A stretch of 19,827 nt of DNA from NCBI GenBank assembly GCA_011371465.1, contig DRQL01000068.1:1-19827 (forward strand). Direction: 5' to 3'. Numbering within the stretch: position 1 is the stretch's first letter; the number at the start of each line of letters is the position of its first letter. The translations under genes and the position numbers were made by a program. The notes under the pieces were generated by a model, which made no database searches, was not told where the DNA came from, and worked only from the letters and a program-made list of their open reading frames with translations. This document shows, one piece after another, positions 1 to 7,049 of the stretch. This DNA is from Gammaproteobacteria bacterium (GTDB taxonomy: Bacteria; Pseudomonadota; Gammaproteobacteria; DSM-19610).

Positions 1-1319
1 GACACCGCCATCTCGTTGATCGAGGTGGTCGCGGAAGCGATTTCATCCGCCTGGTGGGTACTGGCTTCGGTCAGGTGCTGCGCGGTTTCCTGCGTCTGCC
101 TGGCCGCCGAAGATACCTGCCCGGAAGTCTCGTTGATGGTGGTAACCATGTCGCGCAGGGCGTCGATGGTGTAGTTCACCGAGTCAGCGATGGCGCCGGT
201 GAAGTCCTCGGTAACCGTCGCGTAGGTCGTCAGGTCACCATCCGCCAGGTTGCCCATTTCATCCAGCAGTCGCAGGATAGCCTCCTGGTTGTTGGTGTTC
301 TCCATTTCCGCCTGTTTACGCCGGCTCTCCTGGTCCCGGTACACCTGCATACCCAGCAGGAACAGGACCAGCAGACCGATACCGCCAAACATATAGGCCA
401 TTTCCGGCTGCACCGGCCGCAGGTCCGCTGCCAGTGAATAGCCGTTCTGCAGGCGCAGTGCGGCTGCAAACAGGTCATCCGATTTCGTGGATATACTTTG
501 CGCCGCGGCCTGGATCTCCAGCAGATCGTCCGACAGGTCAAGCAGTTCTTCCACGTAGTCCGAGACGATGGTAAACAGCATGGATGTCTCGAACAACTTG
601 GCCTGGACCTCCTCGTTCTTGATCATGGCAATCGTATCGTTGCCACGTACCATGCCTTCCAGCACCGACCCGTACTCTTCCACGTCCTCGGAAAAACGCT
701 CGATGGCCAGCTCCACGTCAACACCGCTCAGGGCATGGTTGACGTTATTGGCAATGCGCTGACTCAGCATCAGCTGTCGTGTGGCAAGGTTGATCACGTC
801 GCGGCTGGCCTTGCTGTCCAGGAGAATATCGACGATCTCTTCGTCGTAGGCCTGCAGTTTCGGCATCAGTTCATTGATGACCTTGCTGGCCTCGGCCACC
901 ACGGATACACCTTCCTTCCCGTCCAGCACGAAGTTGATACTTTCCCGGAAACCCGACCACGCCTCTTCCATCGCGGCCAGGTCATCCTCCACGCTCTCCC
1001 CGCTGGGCGGCAAACCGGTCGCCACGTTGCCGTTACGCTGGTGGTTCAGTATTTCGTCGAAGCGGTCACGGTAGTGGGTCAACTGGCTGAACGATCCTTC
1101 CACACCGGAAGATGCTTCCAGCGCGTATTTCGCAATCTGCTGGGAAAGCACCTGCTGCTCACTGGTGTAGCCTATGTATTCCTTGTCGTGGTTAGCCTCG
1201 ATGCCCACGTACCAGAATACACCCACCATGGCACTAAACGATAACAGCAGGGCTGCTATCAGGTACATCGTCCTTTTGTGTGAACCCACTTTGACGCGGG
1301 ACTGGTTCTCTGTACTCAT
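1..1319 (-). CDS. pilJ: PilJ, type IV pilus methyl-accepting chemotaxis protein (partial, C-terminus outside window)
   Basis: This is the membrane chemoreceptor of the Pil-Chp system, which signals through the CheW-like PilI to the pilus histidine kinase and so steers twitching. About 439 residues are visible, against roughly 680 for the Pseudomonas protein, and the frame is still open at the window edge. A short cytoplasmic tail is followed by a first membrane helix (about residues 18-40), a long helical periplasmic sensor region, and a second helix at about 305-325 (core GGIGLLVLFLLGMQV). HAMP-like sequence follows, and then the start of the methyl-accepting domain (ASATTSINEMAV at the edge). 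The ATG at 1317-1319 has a strong ribosome binding site (AGGAGAGGA on the minus strand, bases 1323-1331). It is the fourth gene of pilG-pilH-pilI-pilJ, 77 bases after pilI. Identity is firm from order plus architecture. Confidence 0.93.
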   Translation of the reverse strand, partial: MSTENQSRVKVGSHKRTMYLIAALLLSFSAMVGVFWYVGIEANHDKEYIGYTSEQQVLSQQIAKYALEASSGVEGSFSQLTHYRDRFDEILNHQRNGNVATGLPPSGESVEDDLAAMEEAWSGFRESINFVLDGKEGVSVVAEASKVINELMPKLQAYDEEIVDILLDSKASRDVINLATRQLMLSQRIANNVNHALSGVDVELAIERFSEDVEEYGSVLEGMVRGNDTIAMIKNEEVQAKLFETSMLFTIVSDYVEELLDLSDDLLEIQAAAQSISTKSDDLFAAALRLQNGYSLAADLRPVQPEMAYMFGGIGLLVLFLLGMQVYRDQESRRKQAEMENTNNQEAILRLLDEMGNLADGDLTTYATVTEDFTGAIADSVNYTIDALRDMVTTINETSGQVSSAARQTQETAQHLTEASTHQADEIASATTSINEMAV

Positions 1320-1396
1320 GCTTCCTCTCCTGACCAAATCAGCTGATCTCTGTTCCCTGGTAATAACAACGTCTTTACAACCATCAATCTACTTTC

Positions 1397-1939
1397 CTAT
1401 ATCGCAGCCTTGAGAAACTGCGGTGCCTGTGCAAGCGCGTGCAGGCTGAACACGCCCCAGTGCTCGGCGCCCTTCCTGAAGCCGTGCAACATGTATTCTT
1501 TAATGCGTTCATCGTCGCCCGGCAGCTCGTCGCAACGCTGCTCGTCACGGAAATGGCGAAGCCCCAGAACAGCGTCCACCACCAGCCCCGAGTACACACC
1601 ATTGTGGTCCACCACCAGGATGCGACTGCGCCGGCGCAGGGCTGCGGGACGATCGTAGAGGTAACCCTGCAGATCCATGATCGGCATCAGGTTACCGCGC
1701 ACATTGGCTATGCCGCACACCCAGCTCTTGGTGCGGGGGACCTGCGAGAGACCTGGCGGGGTCAGTATTTCGGCGACTTCACCGAGTGGCGCAACCAGAT
1801 GCAGCCTGCCCAGCCGGAAGCCGATCCCCAGCCATTCGTCATCGGTATGTTCCTGCTGTGGCAACCCATGCGCATGGTCCAGGCAAAGCTGCTCCAGGCG
1901 CGCCAGGTTTTCCAGCGGGGAAAGGGATGATGCTGACAT
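1397..1939 (-). CDS. pilI: PilI, CheW-like adaptor of the pilus chemotaxis system
   Basis: This 180-residue CheW-domain protein is expected to couple the PilJ receptor to the ChpA-type histidine kinase at the cell pole. Family features visible are the segment FRLGRLHLVAPLGEVAEIL (about 41-59), VCGIANVRGNLMPIMDLQGY (about 74-93), and the closing strand LVVDAVLGL. The length matches Pseudomonas PilI (about 178). Its ATG lies 12 bases after the pilH stop, so its ribosome binding site (GAGG) overlaps the end of pilH and the two are probably translated together. The stop is TAG. A general CheW is the alternative, but position between pilH and pilJ makes PilI the natural call. Confidence 0.93.
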   Translation of the reverse strand: MSASSLSPLENLARLEQLCLDHAHGLPQQEHTDDEWLGIGFRLGRLHLVAPLGEVAEILTPPGLSQVPRTKSWVCGIANVRGNLMPIMDLQGYLYDRPAALRRRSRILVVDHNGVYSGLVVDAVLGLRHFRDEQRCDELPGDDERIKEYMLHGFRKGAEHWGVFSLHALAQAPQFLKAAI

Positions 1940-1951
1940 GATCCGTATGCC

Positions 1952-2320
1952 TCAGGCTGTTTCCAGTATGGCGCTGATTTTTTCCATCAGCGTTTTCTCG
2001 GCAACCGGCTTGGAAAGAAAATCCTTCGCGCCCTGGCGCATGCCCCATACCCGGTCGGTCTCCTGGTCCTTGGTCGTCACGATGATCACCGGTATATCCG
2101 CTGTCTCCGCGCCCTTGGTCAACTGACGCGTGGCCTGGAAACCGTTCAGGCCCGGCATCACCACGTCCATCAGGATCAGGTCGGGCTTCAGCTCTTTGGC
2201 ACGCTCGATGCCTTCGGTGCCGTTTTCAGCCGTTTCCACCTCGAACCCGTGCTTCTCCAGCATGCCCTTGAGCACGTGTGCCTCGGTGGGAGAATCATCT
2301 ACGATCAGTATCTGTGCCAT
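1952..2320 (-). CDS. pilH: PilH, single-domain response regulator
   Basis: This CheY-like receiver is one of two response regulators of the Pil-Chp system; in Pseudomonas, PilH is tied to pilus retraction control and to draining phosphate from the kinase. From the chosen start the 122-residue protein opens MAQILIVDDSPTE, with the acidic pair DD, the phospho-acceptor aspartate in LILMDVVMPGLNGF, the conserved threonine in VIIVTTKDQ and the lysine in FLSKP. The stretch MPGLNGFQATRQLTK is the same as I recall for Pseudomonas PilH. I chose the ATG at 2318-2320, which has an AGAGGGA ribosome binding site, over an in-frame GTG 24 bases upstream, because family members start exactly there. It lies 74 bases after pilG and 12 before pilI. 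Confidence 0.94.
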   Translation of the reverse strand: MAQILIVDDSPTEAHVLKGMLEKHGFEVETAENGTEGIERAKELKPDLILMDVVMPGLNGFQATRQLTKGAETADIPVIIVTTKDQETDRVWGMRQGAKDFLSKPVAEKTLMEKISAILETA

Positions 2321-2394
2321 TGGTCTTCCCTCTTGGTTGATCACTGCTCCTCCGGGCGTTCGCGCTGGTCAGCGGCAGGCCCGGGAACAGGCTT

Positions 2395-2859
2395 CTATGT
2401 CTTTACGTGTTCGCGAATTGCTCCCAGCAGTTCGTCCCTGGTAAACGGTTTAGTCAGGTACTGGTCGGATCCCACGATGCGGCCGCGGGCACGATCGAAC
2501 AGACCGTCCTTGCTGGATAGCATGACAACCGGTGTTCCCTTGAAAACCTGGTTGTTCTTGATAAGCGCGCAGGTCTGATAACCGTCGAGACGCGGCATCA
2601 TGATGTCGACGAAGATGATGTCGGGTTTTTCATCGGCAATCTTGGCGAGCGCCTCAAAACCATCGGTGGCGGTAACCACCTCACACCCTTCCTTTTTCAA
2701 CAGCGTTTCAGCGGTACGGCGAATGGTCTTGGAGTCATCGATGACCATAACCTTCATGCTGGAGACAGCCTGTTCCTCAGTCCCGCTGTCCGTGGCGGCA
2801 CTCTCCTCGCCCGGAGCACCTGATTCTTCTGTTTCTGGCGGATCTACAATGGTTTGCAT
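2395..2859 (-). CDS. pilG: PilG, response regulator with acidic N-terminal extension
   Basis: PilG is the receiver protein of the Pil-Chp system that promotes pilus extension. The receiver (from MKVMVIDDSKTIRRTAETLL) carries the acidic DD pair, the phospho-acceptor aspartate in IIFVDIMMPRLDGYQ, the serine in VVMLSSKDG and the lysine in YLTKPF, close to the Pseudomonas sequence. From the ATG at 2857-2859 the product is 154 residues. About 34 residues rich in Glu, Ser, Ala and Gly precede the receiver and are longer than the short tail of Pseudomonas PilG. An internal ATG just before KVMVIDDSK could give a receiver-only form. It is the first gene of the minus-strand pil operon and is divergent from gshB. 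Confidence 0.94.
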   Translation of the reverse strand: MQTIVDPPETEESGAPGEESAATDSGTEEQAVSSMKVMVIDDSKTIRRTAETLLKKEGCEVVTATDGFEALAKIADEKPDIIFVDIMMPRLDGYQTCALIKNNQVFKGTPVVMLSSKDGLFDRARGRIVGSDQYLTKPFTRDELLGAIREHVKT

Positions 2860-3076
2860 ATGGCTCTTACCTGACCCAGTCTGAATTCCTGTGTTCGCGC
2901 CCGGTTCGCAACCCACCACCGCTGCTGCAGGTATGCGGCTGCCCCAAGCGCCCGATTTGCCGACAAATTTACGATATACTGGCGGCTACTGGCTTCTATC
3001 GTCCGCTGGGCAACAAACTTTACATCCATGAAATTGTTCACAAACTGACAAATTGGCTGAATCCGAAGCGCATCCA
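2860..3076. promoter_or_regulatory. Divergent intergenic region between pilG and gshB
   Basis: This 217-base gap must hold the promoters of both the pil operon (minus) and gshB (plus). On the plus strand TATACT at 2975-2980 is a fair -10 for gshB, but I see no -35 at proper spacing (TTGCCG at 2957-2962 is only 12 bases away). On the minus strand nothing stands out. A small imperfect palindrome, TTGTTCACAA, lies at 3034-3043. The second half is distinctly AT-richer than the flanking genes, as expected of a promoter region. Confidence 0.45.
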
Positions 3077-4033
3077 TTGACTACCCGTATCGGCATCGTG
3101 ATGGACCCGATCGACCGGATCAGGGTCTACAAGGACAGCAGTTTTGCCATGCTGCTGGCGGCCCAGGCGCGCGGCTGGCAGCTTTTTTACATGGAACAGG
3201 CTGACCTGTACCTGCAGGATAGCCGCAGCTTTGCTTCCATGCGCCCGTTGGTGGTACAGGATCAGGCACATGACTGGTTCCAGCTCGGCGCAGGCGAAGA
3301 ACACCCCTTGTCCCACCTGGACGCGGTGCTGATGCGCAAAGACCCTCCAATGGATATGGAATACCTCTATACCACCTACCTGCTGGAACGCGCTGAAACC
3401 GAGGGCGTGCTGGTCGTCAATCGCCCCGCCGCGCTGCGCGACTGCAACGAGAAACTGTTCACCGCCTGGTTTCCGCAGTGCTGCGCGCCCAGCCTGGTCA
3501 GCCGCGACCCGGAACGGCTGCGTGCCTTCCTGCACCGGCACGGGGACATCATCCTCAAGCCGCTGGATGCCATGGGCGGCGCCTCCATCTTCCGTGTACG
3601 CGAGGACGATCCCAATACCAGCGTGATCCTCGAGACACTCACGGAACGGGGGCAGCGCAGCACCATGGCGCAGCAGTTCATCCCCGAAATCAGCCGGGGC
3701 GACAAACGCATCCTGATGGTGGACGGCGAACCGGTACCCTGGGCGCTGGCGCGGATCCCCGCCAGAGGTGAGACGCGCGGCAATCTGGCGGCGGGCGGCC
3801 GCGGCGAGGGCGTCGAACTCAGTGAGCGGGACCGCTGGATCTGCGCACAGACCGGGCCACAACTGCGCGAGCGCGGCCTGATGTTCGTCGGACTCGACGT
3901 GATCGGTGATTACCTGACCGAAATCAACGTCACCAGCCCGACCTGTATCCGCGAACTGGATCAGCAGTACGGCCTGGACATTGCCGGGCAACTGATGGAG
4001 CGCCTGGAAGCCCGACTCCAGTCCCGCCAGTGA
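3077..4033 (+). CDS. gshB: Glutathione synthetase
   Basis: This cytoplasmic ATP-grasp enzyme joins gamma-glutamylcysteine and glycine to make glutathione. The sequence follows the proteobacterial family along its length: RIGIVMDPIDRI at the N-terminus, VILMRKDPP-type segment (VLMRKDPPMDMEYLY), NRPAALRDCNEKLF, the ATP-grasp segment ILKPLDAMGGASIFR, MVDGEPVPWALARIP, the glycine-rich GETRGNLAAGGRGEG, and TEINVTSPTCIRE near the end. No ATG is available. I chose the TTG at 3077 (318 residues, E. coli about 316) because it aligns with the usual start just before the IGIVMDPI motif and has GAAG eight bases upstream. A TTG at 3053 would add eight residues. It is divergent from pilG, as in Pseudomonas, and coupled to the next gene. 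Confidence 0.96.
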   Translation: MTTRIGIVMDPIDRIRVYKDSSFAMLLAAQARGWQLFYMEQADLYLQDSRSFASMRPLVVQDQAHDWFQLGAGEEHPLSHLDAVLMRKDPPMDMEYLYTTYLLERAETEGVLVVNRPAALRDCNEKLFTAWFPQCCAPSLVSRDPERLRAFLHRHGDIILKPLDAMGGASIFRVREDDPNTSVILETLTERGQRSTMAQQFIPEISRGDKRILMVDGEPVPWALARIPARGETRGNLAAGGRGEGVELSERDRWICAQTGPQLRERGLMFVGLDVIGDYLTEINVTSPTCIRELDQQYGLDIAGQLMERLEARLQSRQ

Positions 4034-5070
4034 TACACCGCCTCGTCAGCCTCCTGATCCTCGGGCTGCTGTTGAGCGGCTGCGAACAGGCTGCGCCGAA
4101 GGTCTACCAGCAACAGCTTTTCGCCTTCGGCACCCTGGTCGAGATCACCCTCTACGGTGTCGGGGAAGACCAGGCCCGGCAGGCGGTACAGGCCGTCGAT
4201 GCCATGTACCAGCAGCAACACCGCGACTGGCACGCGTGGCAGCACGGCCTGCTGACCGACCTGAACCAGGCCATCGCAGCCGGCAAAACCATCCGCACCG
4301 ATCCCTCCATCATCCGGCTCATCCGGCTGGGGCAGGGCTTCGAACGCAGCAGCGGCGGCCTGTTCAACCCGGCTATCGGCCACCTGCTGAAACTGTGGGG
4401 TTTCCAGCAGGACACCCCGCCGCAGGGCCCGCCACCGCCGGCTGCTGAAATCCGGCACTGGCTGGACACCGCACCCGGCAGCCTCCAGGTACAGATCCAC
4501 GGCCAGGAGGTCTCCAGCGAAAACCCGGCGGTGCGCCTTGATTTTGGCGGGTTTGCCAAGGGGTATGCCGTTGGCAAGGCGGTGGAACTGTTACGCTCGA
4601 GAGGCATCGACAACCTGATTGTAAACGCCGGTGGCGATCTGTGCGTACGGGGCCGGCACGGTGACCGGCCCTGGCGCGTGGGCATACGCCAGCCGGGCAC
4701 GGGCGGCCTGCTGGCCAGCGTCGAAATGGAGAACAGTGGCTGTATCTTTACCTCGGGAAGCTATGAACGCTACTACGACTACGAGGGACGGCGTTACCAC
4801 CACATCCTCGATCCCCGCAGCGGTTATCCTGCCACCGGAACCGTGTCGGTCACCGTCCTCACCGAAGACCCTACGCGGGCGGATGCAGCCGCCACCGCGC
4901 TGTTCGTGGCCGGCCCCGGGGAATGGCAGGCAGTCGCCAGCCGCATGGGAATACAGGATGTACTGTTGATCGACGACCACGACGTGGCGCAACTGACCGC
5001 GTCGTTCGCAACACGCGTACACTTCGAACAGCCACCGGCCGCCATCGAAATCGTTCAGCCGGCACCATAA
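4030..5070 (+). CDS. apbE: FAD:protein FMN transferase, ApbE-type lipoprotein
   Basis: ApbE proteins attach FMN from FAD to a Thr/Ser of target proteins such as NqrB/C and RnfG/D in the periplasm. The 346-residue product begins with a lipoprotein signal (LLILGLLLSGC, lipidated Cys18). Family motifs follow in order: FGTLVEITLYG, LDFGGFAKGYAVGKA (170-184), NAGGDL (199-204), TSGSYERYY, HILDPRSGYPAT (258-269), and TRADAAATALFV with the metal-binding Asp285. The GTG start at 4030 overlaps the gshB stop by four bases (GTGA), so translation is coupled to gshB. No Rnf, Nqr or other FMN-binding target is in the window, and apbE is not expected at this locus. The family call is firm; the physiological substrate is unknown. 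Confidence 0.93.
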   Translation: MIHRLVSLLILGLLLSGCEQAAPKVYQQQLFAFGTLVEITLYGVGEDQARQAVQAVDAMYQQQHRDWHAWQHGLLTDLNQAIAAGKTIRTDPSIIRLIRLGQGFERSSGGLFNPAIGHLLKLWGFQQDTPPQGPPPPAAEIRHWLDTAPGSLQVQIHGQEVSSENPAVRLDFGGFAKGYAVGKAVELLRSRGIDNLIVNAGGDLCVRGRHGDRPWRVGIRQPGTGGLLASVEMENSGCIFTSGSYERYYDYEGRRYHHILDPRSGYPATGTVSVTVLTEDPTRADAAATALFVAGPGEWQAVASRMGIQDVLLIDDHDVAQLTASFATRVHFEQPPAAIEIVQPAP

Positions 5071-5081
5071 AACGGTATAAT
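5054..5081 (+). promoter_or_regulatory. Putative promoter of tonB3-like gene
   Basis: A perfect -10 hexamer TATAAT sits at 5076-5081, just after the apbE stop, with a weak -35 (TTCAGC, 5054-5059) at 16-base spacing inside the end of apbE. Transcription would begin near 5088, about nine bases before the first ATG of tonB at 5097, so the mRNA would be nearly leaderless. Confidence 0.5.
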
Positions 5082-5096
5082 TCCTGCATTGTAATC

Positions 5097-5972
5097 ATGG
5101 ATCATGTCTGGATGGATACCTTGAGCTCGACACTGGAACCACCACGGGAAGCACCCAGCACCGACCGGCTGGTGCTGATGCTGTTTCTCGCTACCGCTTT
5201 CCATGCCCTGGTGATTCTCGGCATCGGTTTCGATGCCTTTGACCTGCCTCCCGAACGGGATACGCCCACGCTCGATATCACGGTGGTAAACCCCACCAAA
5301 TCGCCCCCGCCGGAAGACTACGATTACCTGGCGGAGTCCAGCCAGGACGGGGCGGGCAATACCGAGGAAAAGGTACGCCCCCGGGAACAGCTGATCGAAC
5401 AGGCACCCCCGGTACAGCGCTCGGAGCGCAAACCAGCGGCCACGCAGATTCTCAGCAGCGACAACAGCCGGCAAAAGACCGCGCTGAAAACGGAACCGCA
5501 ACCCGAGCAGGATTCCGAACAGACCGAAGCCGCGGAGCTGATCAACCGCAGCATGGAAATGCTGACCCTCAACCAGCAGATCAACCAGTCCCTGCAGGCA
5601 TACTCCAGGACGAAAAACAGGAGCAAGTTCATCTCGTCCCGCACGCGGGAATTCAAATACGCCAGCTACATGCGCGACTGGGTGCAGAAGGTCGAGCGGG
5701 TCGGCGAACTCAACTACCCGGACAGCGCGCGCCGCCAGAACCTGTCCGGCAAGCTGATCGTCCAGGTGGCCCTGTACCCGGACGGCACAGTGCGGGAGAT
5801 CACTATCCGCAAACCGTCCGGGCACAAGATCCTGGACGACGCGGCCGTGCGTATCGTCAAACTGGCGGCGCCGTTCGCGCCGTTCCCGGAGGACATCAAA
5901 AAGGAAACCGACGTCCTGTATATTACCCGAACCTGGGTTTTTACCAGCGGCAACCGCCTGCAGAGCCACTAG
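5097..5972 (+). CDS. tonB3: TonB3-like energy transducer protein
   Basis: TonB-family proteins span the periplasm and pass proton-motive energy from ExbB/ExbD to outer-membrane partners. The 291-residue product has a short cytoplasmic N-terminus, one membrane helix (about 25-45, LVLMLFLATAFHALVILGIG), a Pro/Glu/Gln-rich periplasmic linker and a TonB C-terminal domain at about 190-285 (YMRDWVQKVERVGELNYP, LSGKLIVQVALYPDGTV, AAVRIVKLAAPFAPFP, YITRTWVF). In P. aeruginosa the gene at this position beside gshB is tonB3, reported to be needed for twitching, and the conserved C-terminal segment here fits that subfamily. No exbB/exbD lie in the window. An ATG at 5112 is the alternative start; neither has a good ribosome binding site. 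Confidence 0.88.
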   Translation: MDHVWMDTLSSTLEPPREAPSTDRLVLMLFLATAFHALVILGIGFDAFDLPPERDTPTLDITVVNPTKSPPPEDYDYLAESSQDGAGNTEEKVRPREQLIEQAPPVQRSERKPAATQILSSDNSRQKTALKTEPQPEQDSEQTEAAELINRSMEMLTLNQQINQSLQAYSRTKNRSKFISSRTREFKYASYMRDWVQKVERVGELNYPDSARRQNLSGKLIVQVALYPDGTVREITIRKPSGHKILDDAAVRIVKLAAPFAPFPEDIKKETDVLYITRTWVFTSGNRLQSH

Positions 5973-5974
5973 GG

Positions 5975-5986
5975 CCTGTTAACAGG
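5975..5986. repeat. Perfect 12-base palindrome after tonB3 stop
   Basis: CCTGTTAACAGG is perfectly self-complementary and begins three bases after the tonB3 stop codon. It has no T-tract and no loop, so it is not a standard terminator. It could be an operator for yqgE or a chance palindrome. Confidence 0.45.
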
Positions 5987-6020
5987 TACCAGACAAGCAC
6001 TGCCGCACTGAAACGCCTGC

Positions 6021-6049
6021 TTGTACACGGGCGCCTGCTACAGGATACT
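6021..6049 (+). promoter_or_regulatory. Weak putative promoter of yqgE
   Basis: TTGTAC (6021-6026) and GATACT (6044-6049) are separated by exactly 17 bases, each with only partial match to consensus (3/6 and 4/6). Transcription would begin essentially at the yqgE ATG (6056). The AGGA at 6042-6045 that overlaps this -10 is the only ribosome binding site candidate, and the two uses exclude each other. Confidence 0.25.
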
Positions 6050-6055
6050 AGCCAC

Positions 6056-6619
6056 ATGAGCGGAGCCCAGTACCTGACCAACCAGTTCCTGATCGCCATG
6101 CCGGGCCTGGAAGATCCCAATTTTTTCCATTCGGTCACGTATATCTGCGAACACAACGACGAGGGGGCGCTCGGGCTGGTCATCAACCGTCCGCTGGACA
6201 TGCAGCTGGGCGAGATCCTGCAACATATAAAAGTAGAACAGGCCACGCCGGAAACCCGACAGATCCAGGTCTACCTGGGTGGGCCGGTACAGCAGGACCG
6301 CGGCTTCGTCCTGCACGAACCACTGGGAGAGTGGGACGCCACCCTCAGGGTTACTGACCGTATTGGCATCACCTCTTCGATGGACATCCTGGAAGCCATT
6401 GCAGCACAACAGGGGCCGGAACGGCTGCTGGTCACGCTCGGTTATGCCGGCTGGGGCGCCGGTCAGCTGGAGCAGGAAATGGCGGACAATGCCTGGCTGA
6501 GCGGCCCGGCGCACCCCGACATCCTGTTTGACACCCCCGACGAGGAACGCTGGAAAGCCGCTGCCGCATCGCTCGGCGTCGACATGGACCTGCTGTCAGG
6601 AGAAGCCGGCCACGCCTGA
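6056..6619 (+). CDS. yqgE: YqgE/AlgH family protein (UPF0301)
   Basis: This 187-residue protein has the same length as E. coli YqgE. Conserved blocks are YLTNQFLIAMPGLEDPNF at the N-terminus, TYICEHNDEGALGLVINRP (about 28-46), VYLGGPVQQDRGFVLH and LVTLGYAGWGAGQLEQEM. The family has no established biochemical activity; in Pseudomonas the homologue was named AlgH for an effect on alginate. It almost always precedes the ruvX/yqgF gene, as here, where its TGA shares one base with the ruvX ATG. No signal peptide or membrane helix is seen, so it should be cytoplasmic. Identity is firm and function open. Confidence 0.94.
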   Translation: MSGAQYLTNQFLIAMPGLEDPNFFHSVTYICEHNDEGALGLVINRPLDMQLGEILQHIKVEQATPETRQIQVYLGGPVQQDRGFVLHEPLGEWDATLRVTDRIGITSSMDILEAIAAQQGPERLLVTLGYAGWGAGQLEQEMADNAWLSGPAHPDILFDTPDEERWKAAAASLGVDMDLLSGEAGHA

Positions 6620-7047
6620 TGGCCGCCCCGTCAGCCGGCATGCAGAAGACCCTGCTCGGATTCGACTACGGCCGCAGACGGATCGGGGTAGCCGTCGGGC
6701 AACAGGTCACAGGCTCCGCCAGCGCACTGACCACCGTCAGTGCCCGCGACGGCCAACCGGACTGGCCCGCCATCACGCGCCTGATCGAGGAGTGGAAACC
6801 GGACGCGCTGGTGGTTGGAATCCCGTATCATATGGACGGCAGCGAACAGGACATGACCCGGGCGGCGCAACGCTTCTGCCGGCAACTGGAAGGCCGCTAC
6901 CATTTGCCGGTGCACCCGGCGGACGAACGACTGAGTTCCTGGGTGGTGGAAACCGGCCTGGCGGCGTCCGCGAAAGCCGGACGGGCGATCGACCCGCTGT
7001 CCGCACAGGTGATCCTGCAGGACTGGTTACAACAGAAAGAACCCTGA
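6619..7047 (+). CDS. ruvX: RuvX/YqgF, RNase H-fold nuclease for 16S rRNA 5' end processing
   Basis: This 142-residue protein belongs to the YqgF family, an RNase H-like fold linked in E. coli to maturation of the 5' end of pre-16S rRNA and earlier annotated as a Holliday junction resolvase. Visible catalytic elements are Asp16 in LLGFDYGRRRIGVAVGQ, the segment ALVVGIPYHMDGSEQDM, the glutamate in HPADERLSS and the aspartate in DPLSAQVILQDWL. The ATG at 6619 overlaps the yqgE stop by one base; a second Met at codon 8 lies just before the conserved fold and is an alternative start. The connection between DERLS and DPLSA is a little shorter than in E. coli. Confidence 0.94.
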   Translation: MAAPSAGMQKTLLGFDYGRRRIGVAVGQQVTGSASALTTVSARDGQPDWPAITRLIEEWKPDALVVGIPYHMDGSEQDMTRAAQRFCRQLEGRYHLPVHPADERLSSWVVETGLAASAKAGRAIDPLSAQVILQDWLQQKEP

Positions 7048-7049
7048 AC

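Noticed and set aside
498..1244. Plus-strand open frame of 248 codons at the left end
   Set aside because: Antisense to pilJ, which has a strong ribosome binding site, two membrane helices and the correct operon position.
3028..3048. Six-codon reading frame (MKLFTN) just upstream of gshB, a possible leader peptide
   Set aside because: No ribosome binding site, no attenuator hairpins and no run of regulatory codons; a frame this short is expected by chance.
3038..3991. Minus-strand open frame of 317 codons opposite gshB
   Set aside because: gshB on the plus strand is unmistakable, and the minus frame has no family motif or ribosome binding site that I can see.
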